Positions 46,675 through 61,527 of a stretch of DNA of 64,000 nt are shown in pieces. The stretch covers positions 24,627 to 88,626 of the forward strand of contig JACGCK010000182.1 in NCBI GenBank assembly GCA_014925825.1. Reading direction: 5' to 3'. A model generated the notes under the pieces. It saw only the letters and a list, made by a program, of their open reading frames with translations, was not told where the DNA came from and searched no databases. Both the position numbers and the translations under genes were made by a program. Numbering within the stretch: position 1 is the first letter of the stretch; each line of letters starts with the position of its first letter. Origin of the DNA: Pholiota molesta. Its lineage: Eukaryota; Basidiomycota; Agaricomycetes; Agaricales; Strophariaceae.

Positions 46675-48460
46675 TTAAGTTCTCGCACTCCTCCAAGCGC
46701 TCTGCATGGCAATCCTTCTCGCCTACAAGTATGATCGCGGCCATCAGCCCAATCCCGGAACAGTAAGGACAAAGGCCACACACCTGATCAAGTGATATCG
46801 AGCCCTCCCTTAGCTCGACCCTCTGTCTGCCATCGTCCTCCTCCTCCTCATCTTCTTCGAACGTCCGGCTCGCGGCAGGGCGCATGCCGCCAAACGCCGC
46901 CTTCCCTCCTGCCAGCGAGAAGGGCGTTGAAGCCACGGCGGTGCCAAAGACACTGGCGTTCTTGGGCGCACCGAAAGCGGCAAAGTCCGTTACCACTTTG
47001 CGGGGAGGTGAGGAAGGTATGGTGGATTTGGATGGGGAAGCAGGGGTGGGCCGGGGTGAAGTATGGGGAGAAATAGATGAATAAGGGGCATAAGATGATC
47101 TGGACATGGCATGGCGGGCGTTTAGATATTTTTCTGTGAAACGCGTTCCATGGACCTAGGAGGAAATGAGATAAATTATTACATTGCCCGAAATCGATGA
47201 AAAGATAAGTGCATACCCTCTTGAGCAATGGTCGTGCTTCGTCCAGCGAGTTCGCATTTGCGAACACTTGTACATTGTGCTTGGCTTCTTCAGACTCCTT
47301 GTATATGCTCTCAATGACGACCTTTTTCGTGCTTTCATTTCGGAGCAGGAGTTTCTCATGGAGTTCGCGAGCGACGTCATCAACCTCTCGTTGTTTCCGA
47401 GAATGCGCTGCGCAACAGCGTGTCCAACTTCGCGGACGAGGCGTTCCATGTCGAGGTTCTCGAGCACGCTTCCTACGATGGCATGCGTCAATAGATCAGC
47501 TGTTAGGAGTGGTAGCATGAGTCCGGAGGTGATGGACGTAATGGCTTGATAGAAATCAGTAGCATACTAATAGGGGTAATCAATGTCAAAATCTAAGCGT
47601 CGCTACTGATGAACATCGCTCACTGAATATCCACTGAGAGCAGGTTCACATGCGACGAAGAACTATAGAAATATGAGCACACCCATAAGATCAGGATAAA
47701 GCAGCACTTGCGAGTGTGATTCCCCGACTGGCCATCAAGCGAGCGAGCTGTAGTGGGTCATTGCCATCAGGAGAACCCTCATCGAACCCTAAAATCAAGA
47801 AAGGTTCGGTGACATATCACCTAAACGAAAATCAACATACCATCGCCGTATTCTCCAATTCCATGGGGCGGCGCATCCGCAATGAGCACCACCATTTTGC
47901 TGGAATACGGTCTCCAGTCCATGTTGACCGCCTCCGCCAGTGCAGCGGTCACCGCCTCTGGCCCATCTCCACCGCCCGAAGCATACAGCGTCGACAGATT
48001 TTTGTGCACCTGGCTGATGTCGGACGAGAAGCCAAAGTTCTTGGTGATGTACGTATGGTCCTGCGGGGGGTGATCCCGGAAAGCGACGAGCCCGACGCGA
48101 AGGTCTTCTGGGCTTTGGAGCTTGCCCGACTCAAATATGTGCGCGCAGATAGACTCGATGTTCTTCGTCGCGGAGGAGATGTACGTTCCTTGGCTGCCGG
48201 TGCAGTCTTGCACGAAAACGAGGTCCCTACACGATGGTGACGAGAATCAGTGATCTGATGAAGATGAACGCACAGGGGGGAGATTCTGGCAGCGGCTCCG
48301 AAGAGAAACAGCTAATGCCTAGTAGATGGGAGTGTGCTCACAGCTGCTTTCTGCCTGGATCGCTTTCAGTGTGTGTCGCGTTGAAGACCTGCGGTCCAGG
48401 TTGGTGTTCGAATGCAGGCTGGAGGCCGTAGCTCGAGTCCATACTCATATCTTCGTCCAT
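46675..48460 (-). CDS. von Willebrand factor A domain protein, VwkA-like but without a kinase domain
   Basis: Probable cytosolic protein with one vWA domain. It starts MDEDMSMDSSYGLQPAF at 48460. The metal-ion-dependent adhesion site reads DLVFVQDCTGSQGTYI, a DxTxS variant of the usual DxSxS. Other conserved blocks are DLRVGLVAFRDHPPQDH, LYASGGGDGPEAVTAALAEA, KMVVLIADAPPHGIGEYGDG and ASRGITLFFVACEPALSGY. These resemble the vWA region of alpha-kinase VwkA proteins. After it come a helical region (VGSVLENLDMERLVREV, SIYKESEEAKHNVQVF) and a Ser/Pro-rich C-terminus with an acidic run, ending RRIAMQSAWRSART. No kinase domain follows. About seven introns. No frameshift was needed. Confidence 0.85.
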
Positions 48461-48759
48461 GGCGATAAATGGTCAGTGTTCAACGTTCAGGAGTAGCAAA
48501 CCAGAGACAGCGCGCGCAACAGGACGTTTTACAGGGCACACGTGTGGATTTGTTCAGAGTCGTGTAGATCGATGGGCACGCCGTTAACTGTCGAATGCAA
48601 GCAAGGCGCACCCAAATCAATTGTCCACCGTCCTCGCCCCCACGACTTATGCAATGCCGCAGATTCGGATCTGACACGTCGGCTCTCGGAACTATCCCAC
48701 ATTTCCTTTTTGGGCCCGCTCTCCAGCTCATGATTTAATTGCGCGTCTACTCTATCTGT

Positions 48760-51532
<2,773 letters not shown>

Positions 51533-52062
51533 GTCCTCTGTGTGATTCGTGCGCTGGGGCTGGCGTAGTTTAAGTGCACGGTGCGGACGACTATAAGGTA
51601 GATGGAGAGAGACGGCCGGGAGAATAGGATAGGATTGGGGTGCTGAGTGTTCTGGCGGTCAGAGCAGACGGGGAGGAGAGGAAATATAGCAGGAACACGT
51701 GATTGCAGAGCTGTTGCCGAATCTTGTCGCACCCAGTGCCACCAAGCTGTGCTCCAGACTGTTCACTATGACCACCCCAGCGGTTCCGAAGTATCTGGCG
51801 CCCATAAGAACGCTCAGTTTTCGCTTTTATTTCGTACACATCCCCATTTCCAACTGAACAAAGAATTAAACTACCAGTGCGCCTTTCCTCTGAGAATTCT
51901 TCCGCCAGTACCATCAATTAATCAGAATCTTCGGACCTACTGAAGGAGCGTATTCTTGAAACGTCCGTCCCGTTTACACGCGTGAGCTATGCTGGTCCTT
52001 CTCTATTTAAGAAGCCGTTGAATTGACTGGAACAGTCACGGTGGTCAAAGAATTACCCCACC

Positions 52063-53715
52063 ATGTTGACCCTCACATCGCTCCCGGAAGACATCCTGAT
52101 TCTTATCTTGGAGCCTCTCGGAATAAACGAACTAACCGCCCTATCCTTGACTTGCCACGTCCTGCACACCATCGTACGTTTTTACCGTCTCATCTTGCAC
52201 ATTTCGGCGACTCACGAGGCACAGGTCAATGCATACGGCTGGTCAAACTACTTGCGCGCCAACCCTCGTCCCTCATACAGCCTAGCAAAGGCAAGAGCAG
52301 TCTGGTCCCCCCGTAAACGCGCCTATATGACGGCATAGCCGACTCAGCCTGGACGCGCGCAGCGTTCATCGCACGTCCTTTGTCGCGCACTTGGGCAGGC
52401 AAACTCCAGCCCGTACTCGCGATCAGCACCTCCCGGTTGGTCGTAGGCGCAGGCAGCAACCTTTATTCATATGCCTTCGGAGTACCGAAAGCAGGCTCGT
52501 CCTCCGCCCCACCCGTCACGTTTGAAGGAGTGGTCTCATTGTTGGAAAATCCCGATCGTGCGCGGATATTACCGCCATCACTTGTATCAACGATGATGGC
52601 TCGAACGTAATACTAGATGTCGCCTTCCATGACGGAGCCATAGAGCGCATCCGCCTATTTACGACTCGACCCCCTGCTGGAGAACAAGTGACACTATCTT
52701 TCTCGCGGATCAAACTAACTCCTATGCCCAACAACGATTTCGTAGAAAGCCTGTCGTCCGAATCCAACATCATCCTCGCACTATCCACCAATGGCTACGC
52801 TAGACTAAGCTCCAATTACGCAGACCTCTCGGACACTACTCCCCACTCACTCATCGACCTCCAAACCCGCAGCTGGTCATCATATCTATGTCTTGAGTCT
52901 TCCACACCCTACGCCGCATTCGGCACTGCTTCACAACGCCTCTAAATGTACATTCCATCACTGACGGTGGTATACTCTCCCCACGACCCACCGCCATCCT
53001 GCACACCAAACGCGCACCCGACCTCCCAGCCGAGCAACTCCCCACATCCGCTGTATACGGCCTCTCGCGGGCTCCTATCAATTCGCCCTGGGGCGCCTCC
53101 CCGCAGATCCTCGTCTCGGGCTGGTTCGATGGCCAAGTACGATGCTACGACCTCCGATCATCTTCGCGCGCTTCTAGAGACCTCAGCAACAGCAGCACTG
53201 GGCCCGGTGGCGGCCACGGTGGTGATGCCCCTCTCCTGCGGCCCGTGCTCACGCTGGCAGATCGCTGGTCGTACGAGTCCATCTATTCCGTGTCTGCGGC
53301 GGCGGGTCCGCGGCGCACATCGCCGCAGGCACCGCGCGACACAGCGTCGTGTCGTTCTGGGACGTCCGCTCGCCGTCGACGGGCTGGAGCGTCCACGCGC
53401 CGGGCAACGACCCGTCCCCCGTCTACTCGGTCATCCTCGAAAGCTCGCGTTTCTTTGGTGTAACGCAAAGTCGGCCGTTTGTCTATGACTTCGTGAGTAT
53501 TGGCGTGTTTGCCTCCGTTGATGATAAATCGTATACTTACCTATTGTTCCTCTCAATAGGGACCTGGAGTTTCGATGGACACATATCCGCCTATACCTCA
53601 GGTCCGAGGCATTGATAATCTTAAGCATAAGAAAGGCTCCAATCGGGCTACTTATCACGTCTTGAGATATGAACACAATAGTTCAGGTCTATGTAGTGAA
53701 CCAGTGGCTGGATAA
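52063..53715 (+). CDS. F-box and WD40-like repeat protein, frame broken at four runs
   Basis: Probable substrate receptor of an SCF ubiquitin ligase. The N-terminal F-box is LTSLPEDILILILEPLGINE followed by LTALSLTCHVLHTIV. The rest contains beta-propeller-like repeats, the clearest being PQILVSGWFDGQVRCYDLRS and HSVVSFWDVRSPSTGW, and ends VLRYEHNSSGLCSEPVAG with TAA at 53715. An in-frame intron may lie at 52171-52224; the last intron is near 53490. Four -1 frame steps occur at 52322 (CC), 52564 (GG), 52942 (C) and 53304 (GGG). One added base at each gives a continuous reading frame, including LTLADRWSYESIYSVSAAAG. The substrate cannot be told. Confidence 0.82.
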
Positions 53716-54053
53716 AGTGTTGGCCTCACTGGGCGTCATTACCTCTTGTTGAAATTTTTATAGAGTAGAAACAGACCAGAATAATGAATCTTCCTCTATT
53801 CATTATAGACATCACTAGTCTTCGACACTAATTATTACATAGTAAACAAACAGGAGCAGAGATTATGTGGTAAAAATGCAATGAGTGAACATTCGAAGAA
53901 AACAAAACGAGATAAGACAAAATCGAAATAAATTCCAGACACAAGTTCGAAAGATGATCGGAGGTCCGGTGAAAAAAAATTACAGACAATCGTTGAAGCC
54001 ACAAATGGTATAAATAAGAATATAAATTTGTTGAAGACGAGTATATCTCGCGA
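53716..54053. other. intergenic, converging genes
   Basis: AT-rich spacer between the F-box and RasGEF stop codons; nothing recognised. Confidence 0.5.
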
Positions 54054-57000
54054 TTATGAAGACGAAGTAGTTTGTGATTGTGACCGCGTTGCCCAATTGA
54101 ACAATTGGCGCACGTCATTGGCTGGCGGCTGGTCGGCTGCTTGTTTTGGTTCCACCAAAAGACTATTGCAAAGGACCAATTAGTTGAAGATGATAGAGAT
54201 ACAATACATGCACACGTACCTTCGACGGTAAAGATCCTGGAGATCGCCATGATGTTTAGATTTTTCAAAACATATATTCAGATATTCCTGGACCTCCGGT
54301 ATACCCTTGAGATTGTACGGAATCTGAAATCGTTGCATGTCTAAACCAATAAATTAATATCAACAAGCAGGCAGAGTCGATATCGCGTCACAAACCTTGG
54401 ACAATTCTAGCAAGTTTGTGTATTTATTGAAGTTAAGAAGCTTCCTGCTTGGGTTCGAAGGTGATGCTCGATGCGAAGGATTTCCTTCTCGGCAGAAGTA
54501 ACATCAGTGAGATACAAGCTAGAAATCAGGTAATTAATCAGCCAAGAATTGTAAACGGAATCCCAGCAAAAGCATACCTAAAAAACGGCACAGCAGGAGG
54601 TGCTGTGTTACGTAGTTTGCTGCGGTACTCGTGATAATTCCGACTATGGTCAGCCAGCCTTCGGAGGATTCAACATGGGCCTTGTATTTTTGCGACAGAC
54701 CCTAAAATCACGGAAATCAGTATTGATTCGTCCATGTAAAATGCAGACATACCATCCAGGTTTGGCGCAGTCTGGAAATGACGGAGGAGTCCAATGCAGC
54801 TAGTATTGAACGCGATGTGCTGAAATTATTCATGCTAGTACAGCGCTGGATGGATGAAAGACAAATTTAATTAGGATTACGTCAAGGAGAGAATAAATAG
54901 CCACGCACGTCCGCAACCTTCACGAAAAAACTTCACCAACAGCGTCCGCTTCTTGAGATCCGGTTCATTCAGAATACTTTCCGCAACCCAACCAGTTATC
55001 GCAGTGCTCAATGAACTGATAGCCCGCACATTGACAGGAGGCGCCGCGCCCTCTTGACCACTCTCCAGAATTTCCTCCGGTTGGATTGCGCAATACAGAT
55101 TGGCATTCAATCACCGTTAGCTGGCGCGCAAGCTCCCAAAGCGTCAAAGTCAGTGATGGAAATGTGTTCGAAATCCTTCTTCCTGAGGTTCGCGAGGAGG
55201 GCTTTCGTCATTGTCGGTCGAGGGACTTCAGTGACTGGGGTGTAACAGTCGGAGGATTGATAGACATCCCAGGATCACGTATGCGGTCTCCTCTTGGGCT
55301 GACAGTCATGTCGGAGGATTCGCTGCGCATTTGAAGAAGCTCCATGATACGCGCGGCTGGCCCAGGGAACATGGGCGCCAAACCCATCTCAGTAAACAAA
55401 ATCAGAGAAGGAAGGGCAACATCATCAACCCCTGTACGCCAATAAAGCTCGACCCAAGTCTTGACAAAATTCGAGACTCTTACCTCACAGGGATGCCCTT
55501 TCGCTGTTGCCATACATTCAGATCCTCTTCCCTAACGACGTTGGGCGCCTTCAAGTTGAAGCGTTCCACAAGCGCATCAGTCATTTCACAAGGATTCGAA
55601 AGAGGCGAAACGTCAAGAAGAAGATGCTGCAAAGGCCGGATCGACAATGCTGTCATGTGGGGTCATCTTTTCGACGAGGACTTCAATGGTGGCACCGACG
55701 AGATGGCCTTCGCTGTTATACGCAGCATCGTCGACCGGGTAATCGTGACGTAGATCCATCCGAGATCATTAGGGTCCATGGGGTACCCTGACATGGCACG
55801 CTGGGTATCTCTCCGTGATGAGCTTCTCGCCCATCTCTCTATCGTTGAGACTGCCTTCCCATGTGGTGCCGGTCTCATCAGTATTCGCCAGCGAAGTAGG
55901 AGAGGGCAAATCGCGTTCGACAGAAACATACGGGAGGCAGGGAGCGGCGCTGCCTCGTCCGGTGATGTAGCACGAGTGTCGTCAGAATGCACCCAGGATG
56001 ATCTGGTCAAGATGCTCGTCTCCGAGCCGGATGAGATTTCCGCGCGGACGTTGAAACGGCGAGGGTTTTGGCTTGGATAGTCAAGTCTTCGTCCTCCATT
56101 CCATTCAGGCGATATGCACTACCTGAGTTATTCCAAGCTGAGCACCTCGGGGTATTGGGCGGCATTTGTTCTCAGAGGAGTGAACGGCGCCCTAATTACG
56201 TTTTCGACATTCGGCAAGTTGACGATGAAAGGTCGGTCTCCAAATGATCGGTTAAGACAGACTTTCACTGCGGCTACACAGTCAGCGCCGGCTTTCAAAG
56301 CGCCCGTAGCTGAGCGCAGTAAAATCTTCTTCTCGTCCTCCTCTGATATCGTAGAAGGAAGTGATAGCGTCAAAAGGCGAACGGACTCCGCCAAAGCGCT
56401 TAGTGACGTTATACAGTCCCTCTTTGGCCGCCTTTAAGTTGCCTACTCGGTTTCCTGGTACATCTGGATGCTGCATCACGGCCTCAACGATGGTGAGAAG
56501 TTTGCAAACCATTTCCACGATTTCTTTGACAAGGTCGTACAACACGCCTGTACTAGATGCGTATGACGTCCGAGAATGAGAATGAGCGTGGCCGATGAAG
56601 GCAGCGATAGTGGAAAGATAGTGGTCGTGAGTGATCTAAGGGCTTCCATGACCTGTGCCGCCGTTGAAGTCCACAAGGAATGGAGGAGGTTCGGCAGGTG
56701 TAGATTCTTGTGATGAGAGGAGGATGAGGACGAGATACTACTGATTGATAGGTTGAGTTTATGCTGTGGGTTGTATTACGGTCCTTGAGGAGATATTGCT
56801 CTTGTCGTGCTCTTGCTAAGGATTTGACAAGTCCGGGGCTATTACCAGAATCCGATCCGTTTTCCCTTGCACGGGGCCCCACAAGCCCGGATCCTGGTCT
56901 CGGAACCATGCCACTGGGATCGCGCCCTCGGTGTTGGGTAGGCGTCCGTGTGGGCGAGTTCTCATCGTCCTCATGGCCATAATCTTTGTATGCTTGGCTC

Positions 57001-58258
57001 CCTTCCGAGCCTGGAGTAGCCGTCCGGGCAATATCCTGTTCTTCTGGGAGTTCTATGCCACACTTTATCGCCACGGTTAGAAACGACCGGACACGTGAGA
57101 ACGCCTGCCCTCCTAGCCGTAGCATCGTTTCCACCTCTTGCGCGAGTTCCTGGTCATCCAGATTTCCTTCCGACGCTTTTTTGCTCTGAGCAACTAGTGA
57201 AGCTAGATTCACTAGCAATTGTTTACGTTCTTCACTGAGAGTCGGAAACCGTCGCAGGATTGCAGCGTCTCGTTGCAAGGTTCCAGTCGACGCCAGAATA
57301 GAGCGTACACAACCAATGATGCACGCGGTTGAAGGTTGGAAATGGGTTATGCGATTCGCTCGTACAGCATTTTGTAGAAGGGAAAGTCCGTGTAGAAGAG
57401 GAACCATAAGTGGTGGGCAATATGGATCCACATCTTGTTCGGATGGTTCGCTTGTTATTGAAGGGTTACGACTATGTTCATCTCTTTGAAGTTGAGTTCC
57501 AGACGATATAGTAGTCCATGATGTTGCGGATGCAGAAGATTTATTATGGACGTGATGGCGGGATTCCGACTAAATTAAATTAGCTGATGCCATCTTATCA
57601 TATGTATAACAGTACTCACAATCATCCCCACAGGCTCTTCTTCCGTGAGGGGCGTCATCTCTGCATTCACATAATTGCTCGGAAACCACCCTCTTCTTCC
57701 CTCCAATTCTCCGTCCCACCACCCACTTCCATGTCGGTTTAACACATGGATGACCTGCCCAGTGCGAAAAGAAAGACACGTCGGATTCGGAGGATCCGCA
57801 GAGTAATCATGCATTGCAAGGACATATTCCGTGCCAAGTCGCACCGTTTCGTCGATTGGAGGACTGATTGAACGAGACCGTGAGCGAGAACGTTGTCTCG
57901 AGGTGGGTATAGCTAGTGATGTCGTCGAGGCATTTGTGGAGGAAGATGAAGGGGATATAATTGATAGTGTTGAAGTAGTAGATGCGTTGGATGTACTGCG
58001 ACCTCGTTGGTATATGTTGCGGCCAGTACTAGACCCAGCTGAATTGAATGATGGTGAAATGCTGCGCTCTCGAAACTGCGTCTTGGTATGAGATGGGCCA
58101 GAATTATAACCAGCCGTGGTATCAATGGCAAGACGCGAATGCATCGCGGTAGCGTTAGATGGAACCTGCAGGTATATCGAGTGGTCGTAAGCCATGTTTG
58201 TTGAGCGGGTCTCATGGAAAGAGTCGTGCAGGACCATGGAAGAAGCATCACGCACCAA
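54054..58258 (-). CDS. CDC25: SH3-containing Ras guanine-nucleotide exchange factor (Cdc25 type)
   Basis: Activates Ras by nucleotide exchange. The N-terminus is Ser-rich with an SH3 domain at about residues 145-200: YVLAMHDYSADPPNPTCLSF, GSGWWDGELEGRRGWFPSNY. A long helical middle follows (LVNLASLVAQSKKASEG, EVETMLRLGGQAF). The RasGEF N-terminal module includes LVGATIEVLVEKMTPHDS and LTFRLF. The catalytic domain has ELARQLTVIE, LSTAITGWVAESIL, KKRTLLVKFF and ends IPEVQEYLNICFEKSKHHG. Many introns. Frame steps occur at an A3 run (55631), a T3 run (55584) and CC (55756), each repaired by one added base, plus one near 55095 that does not fit a simple added base. The start is uncertain between 58258, 58234 and 58195. 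The symbol reflects family type only. Confidence 0.88.
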
Positions 58259-58270
58259 TGAATATCAAAT

Positions 58271-58716
58271 TTAACCCAGCATCCACCAAATTGCGATAAA
58301 AGACGCTAATGTTTGAGATCGGAGGCCCGAAGGATTTAAAGATATGCCGGGTGGAGTTGGGGGCGATGGAACCGGTATCGGTCTGGTATACCACAGGCCA
58401 ACCGAATAGTGAAGATAGTAGGGGGGGGGTTGACAGTTATATGGACCTGTAAAGAGACCAGCGACAAGGCGATTAGCGTAGTTGATAGAGTTGGACTTGC
58501 ACTGTGAATTAGGATATATGGCGAGAAATACAATGTATTTCCGGGCGCGGGCGGGGTAACTGGGAAGGAGAACGTCGTAGAGAGAATACAGAGATACAGA
58601 GATGGTATATTCACGGACGTTGTGGTCGCGGTGGCCTGCTCGCGGCGCGTACGACAACTTCAAGGTCCTTGCTCGATGCCGCCATTACCGAGCACGAGCA
58701 AACCCAACGCAGCCAT
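58271..58716 (-). CDS. small ORF of unknown function upstream of the RasGEF gene
   Basis: I do not recognise a family. An ORF starting MAALGLLVLGNGGIEQG at 58716 continues, if one base is added at GG 58664-58665, into LKLSYAPRAGHRDHN, ISVSLYSLYDVLLPSYPARA and KYIVFLAIYPNSQ. The frame then reads through to a TAA at 58271, or a 56 bp intron (branch-like CTATCAAC, acceptor TTTACAG) may intervene near 58500. The N-terminus and the segment before AIYP are hydrophobic. It ends only 13 bp before the first possible start of the RasGEF gene, so it could instead be a spliced leader or upstream ORF of that transcript. Confidence 0.3.
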
Positions 58717-59886
58717 AACAGCGCCAAATAAAACTCATCCACCTCACTTGAATCTCTTCTGCATGTGCTTTCAGTTTTTTTATCCAATTCCCCCCTACTT
58801 ACATAGGTCCTCCGACTTCAATTGTTCAAAGCACTGTCTGCAAACGTAATCAGCTCTCATCGAATCTTTCGTCCATTTTGCCATTACGGGCCGCTCAGCT
58901 TTTTTTGGGTAACGAACACGCTCGACCGAATTCATATACCACTCAACAAGGGTCTTCGAGGCAATTCGAGGCTGCGCATGCATCTACATTCCGGAATACC
59001 GGTTCCAACCGCACATGTCACAAAATGACAATCTTCAGATCATGTTCAAGTTGTAGGGTACACACATGGAATCTCCGTGAATAATCCACATCGTTTACCC
59101 ATGGAATTCTTCTTCGAAGTAATGCAAATATTTTCTACACGTCCTGGGATATATATCCTTGAAGATGGAATCCTTGAGTGCTGCTTGCATCATCGATTTA
59201 AAAAAAGACAAGAAAATTAGGCATTCGTACGTTATACTTACTAATCATAATGGAAATAGATGGTTCTGTCCATGCAGTCCATGCTGCCCATAAATTAATT
59301 ATGTTCTCAACTGTTTGTTCCGGTACCATCCGCATTTCTAATCGATGCATCCTCATATTTTTCACATTGTTATCAGCATTTACTGGGAACCTGTTCACCA
59401 GAGAAGGCAAATACCCAATATAGATCTCGAAACCTCACAGATTTGGTAAGACATACAGCGACCCTGCATTCGGAATATACTTGGATGCCAGACTCGGAAA
59501 ATCCACGCGCAATCTTTTCATAGTACACCGTACAAAATTTCAGCAGAACACCCGATTTTTTCGAGCTGTGAGCAAATTTACAGACCATACGCATCATCTA
59601 TGAGGAAATTTACTGCGGTAGATCCCGATCATAGACTGTCTTCTTCAGGATTTTGCCATCTGTCCGCACGCCCGCGCACAAGCGCAACATATTTTAATTT
59701 ATGCCATCACTTCATCCTCTCAACCCTTGACTATCTGTTGCAGAGTACTTCCTGCTTCGCATTCGCAAGCATTGCATTGTGCGTGCAACCGCCTGGGAGG
59801 CCCCAGCGCCACCTGTTCTGGTGTGACGCCTCGCAAGATCCAAGCCAAGGGGTCTCGATCGCCAATCCGCGATGGCAAGCTTAGCA
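58717..59886. other. intergenic
   Basis: About 1.2 kb with no protein-like ORF or RNA gene recognised on either strand. Confidence 0.45.
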
Positions 59887-59890
59887 GGCC

Positions 59891-59897
59891 TATATAA
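59891..59897 (+). promoter_or_regulatory. TATA box of the GSKIP-domain gene
   Basis: TATATAA within GGCCTATATAACCTG. It lies 21 bp before the first ATG (59918) and 63 bp before the next (59960), which favours the second as the start codon. Confidence 0.55.
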
Positions 59898-59959
59898 CCT
59901 GCGCCGAGTCCTCAATCATGTATCAAAAAAATTGGCAGCCTTTTTGCCCTAAGCAAGCC

Positions 59960-60305
59960 ATGCACTCCCCCCCTTCTTTTTGCGACACAGAATTGCACCG
60001 AGCCCTCAGCGAGCAGGCCTTCGGGATCAAAAGTTTTGCTGTGTCGTCATCTTCGCCCCAACAGGCAATCGCCACAATCGTCCTGCTCGACGGTCCAAAA
60101 ATTACAGTCCAATTGACTACCCAAGGCTATTCAGTGGGTTCCTAGCTATTTTACATTTTTTTGCTCATCACTGATTATTATCTTAGATCGTCTCGACTAC
60201 CGGATCTATGAAACTATAGAAGACCTTTTGCAAGCGTCAAGTGCTATGTATGCCAAAAAGCGTCAAGAGGCGCTCTACGCAAAGCTTTCAAAGCTTTCTT
60301 CATAA
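59960..60305 (+). CDS. GSKIP-domain protein
   Basis: Small protein of 98 codons from two exons (59960-60137 and 60187-60305) with a GTTCCT donor. The pattern fits the GSKIP domain, known from animal GSK3-beta interacting protein and the N-terminal part of CLU proteins: FCDTELHRALSEQAFGIKSF, IATIVLLDGPKITVQLTTQG, then DRLDYRIYETIEDLLQASS and KKRQEALYAKLSKLSS. The strand-rich first half and helical C-terminal YETxxxLL motif are typical. The start at 59960 was chosen because the upstream ATG at 59918 lies too close to the TATA box. Its role in fungi is unknown. It is convergent with the OGFr-like gene. Confidence 0.75.
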
Positions 60306-60540
60306 TGGCTGACGATATGTGAGTCCCTTGTTCAACTTCTGTCGAAAGTTTCACATTGCTTAAATTGAAACGACAGCGTCTGGAATTAGGACGGAATAAC
60401 TTGCCATGCTTAGATTTAGACACCACATTGCTGGAAGTAAAAATACATGATATGAAAATCTTTTCAGATTTACGTCTGAGTCTCGTCGGCTGGCTGGGAA
60501 ACCTGCTCTTTGTTCTGTTCCTTTTGAGTCATTTCCCCGT

Positions 60541-61527
60541 CTAAGATTCTGCTCCTTGGCTGGGTTCATCATGAGAGTCTACCTTTGGGGGTTCTGTTTC
60601 CAGAGTTCCAAAATGCCCCGTCACGGCTCTCCGTTCGAGAGCGCGCTCGTATTCTTGCGTGTAAACACGAATCCGTCCTCGGCCAGGCGGACTTTTCGTA
60701 TAAGATTTCCTACCCAGGATCTTTCTTCTTCGTTTCGCATGCAATTCGACCACCATCTATCCATGCTGCTGCGTATTCCCCATGAGTTCAATTCATTCGC
60801 TTCGCTCTGTTCGTTCAGAACGTGTAACAGAAACCCAGCGTTGAGGCGCTCCAGCCCCAATTCGGATAGACACTTCAAAATGCGGGAAATGCGAAGATTG
60901 TTGTGGGATGATCCTGGAGCACGGGGAGGGACGGTGAATAGTCGGATCTGTCAGAAAGGACATCGTCGGTGGCGACTTACGAACGAGATTATGGTAACGC
61001 GTTTGGTAGTCTTTGGGCTGAAGGAGCGTTCTACAGACCAGTAGCTTCTGAAGCCAATCGCATCCCGTAAAAATCGAGCATAAGCTTGTACGACTCGATG
61101 ACGCGTTGGATTATAACAGGATCAGCCTTCATCCGCTCTACTTCATGTTTATAAAGTGGTTGAGATTCGTAGTTCATCCCGTATTCCCGTATAGGAAACC
61201 TACAATCAGCGAAAGTCACCAAAAACTCGGAAGAATGTCAATTACAAGGAGGAAAAAGGGACGTACAACCACTGGATATATCCATGTTTATATTCCAACT
61301 TGTCATAATCTCCAAACCATCTACCAGAGAACGAGCGCATAAGCGAGAATTTAATCTCGGATATTCAAAATATAGATGGATACTTTTTGTGTATCTGAGA
61401 GATCGTACGCTCATCCGGTCTGCAGCGCAGATTATCTGAATAGAATTGAAGGTTCGCTGTCGCCGAAGTGTCCTCACGAACGTCGGATACCCGTCCAAGA
61501 ATTCTTGCACATCTTGGGAATAGACAT
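60541..61527 (-). CDS. opioid growth factor receptor (OGFr)-like domain protein
   Basis: Protein with the conserved OGFr N-terminal domain, named from an animal nuclear receptor-like protein but widespread in fungi with unknown role. Landmarks are DVQEFLDGYPTFVRTLRRQR, FPIREYGMNYESQPLY, MKADPVIIQRVIESYKLML, MKCLSELGLERLNAGFLLHV and SMDRWWSNCMRNEEERSWV. Introns interrupt near 61010-60960 and 61330-61200. The start MSIPK at 61527 requires one added base at 61513, and another is needed at the A3 run 60663-60665 to pass from AEDGFVF into TQEYERALERRAV; the protein then ends DSHDEPSQGAES. Boundaries of the middle exons are not fully solved. Confidence 0.7.

Noticed and set aside
52023..52316. ORF starting upstream of the F-box start
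   Set aside because: It lies in another frame and loses the F-box; the ATG at 52063 gives the domain from residue 3 on.
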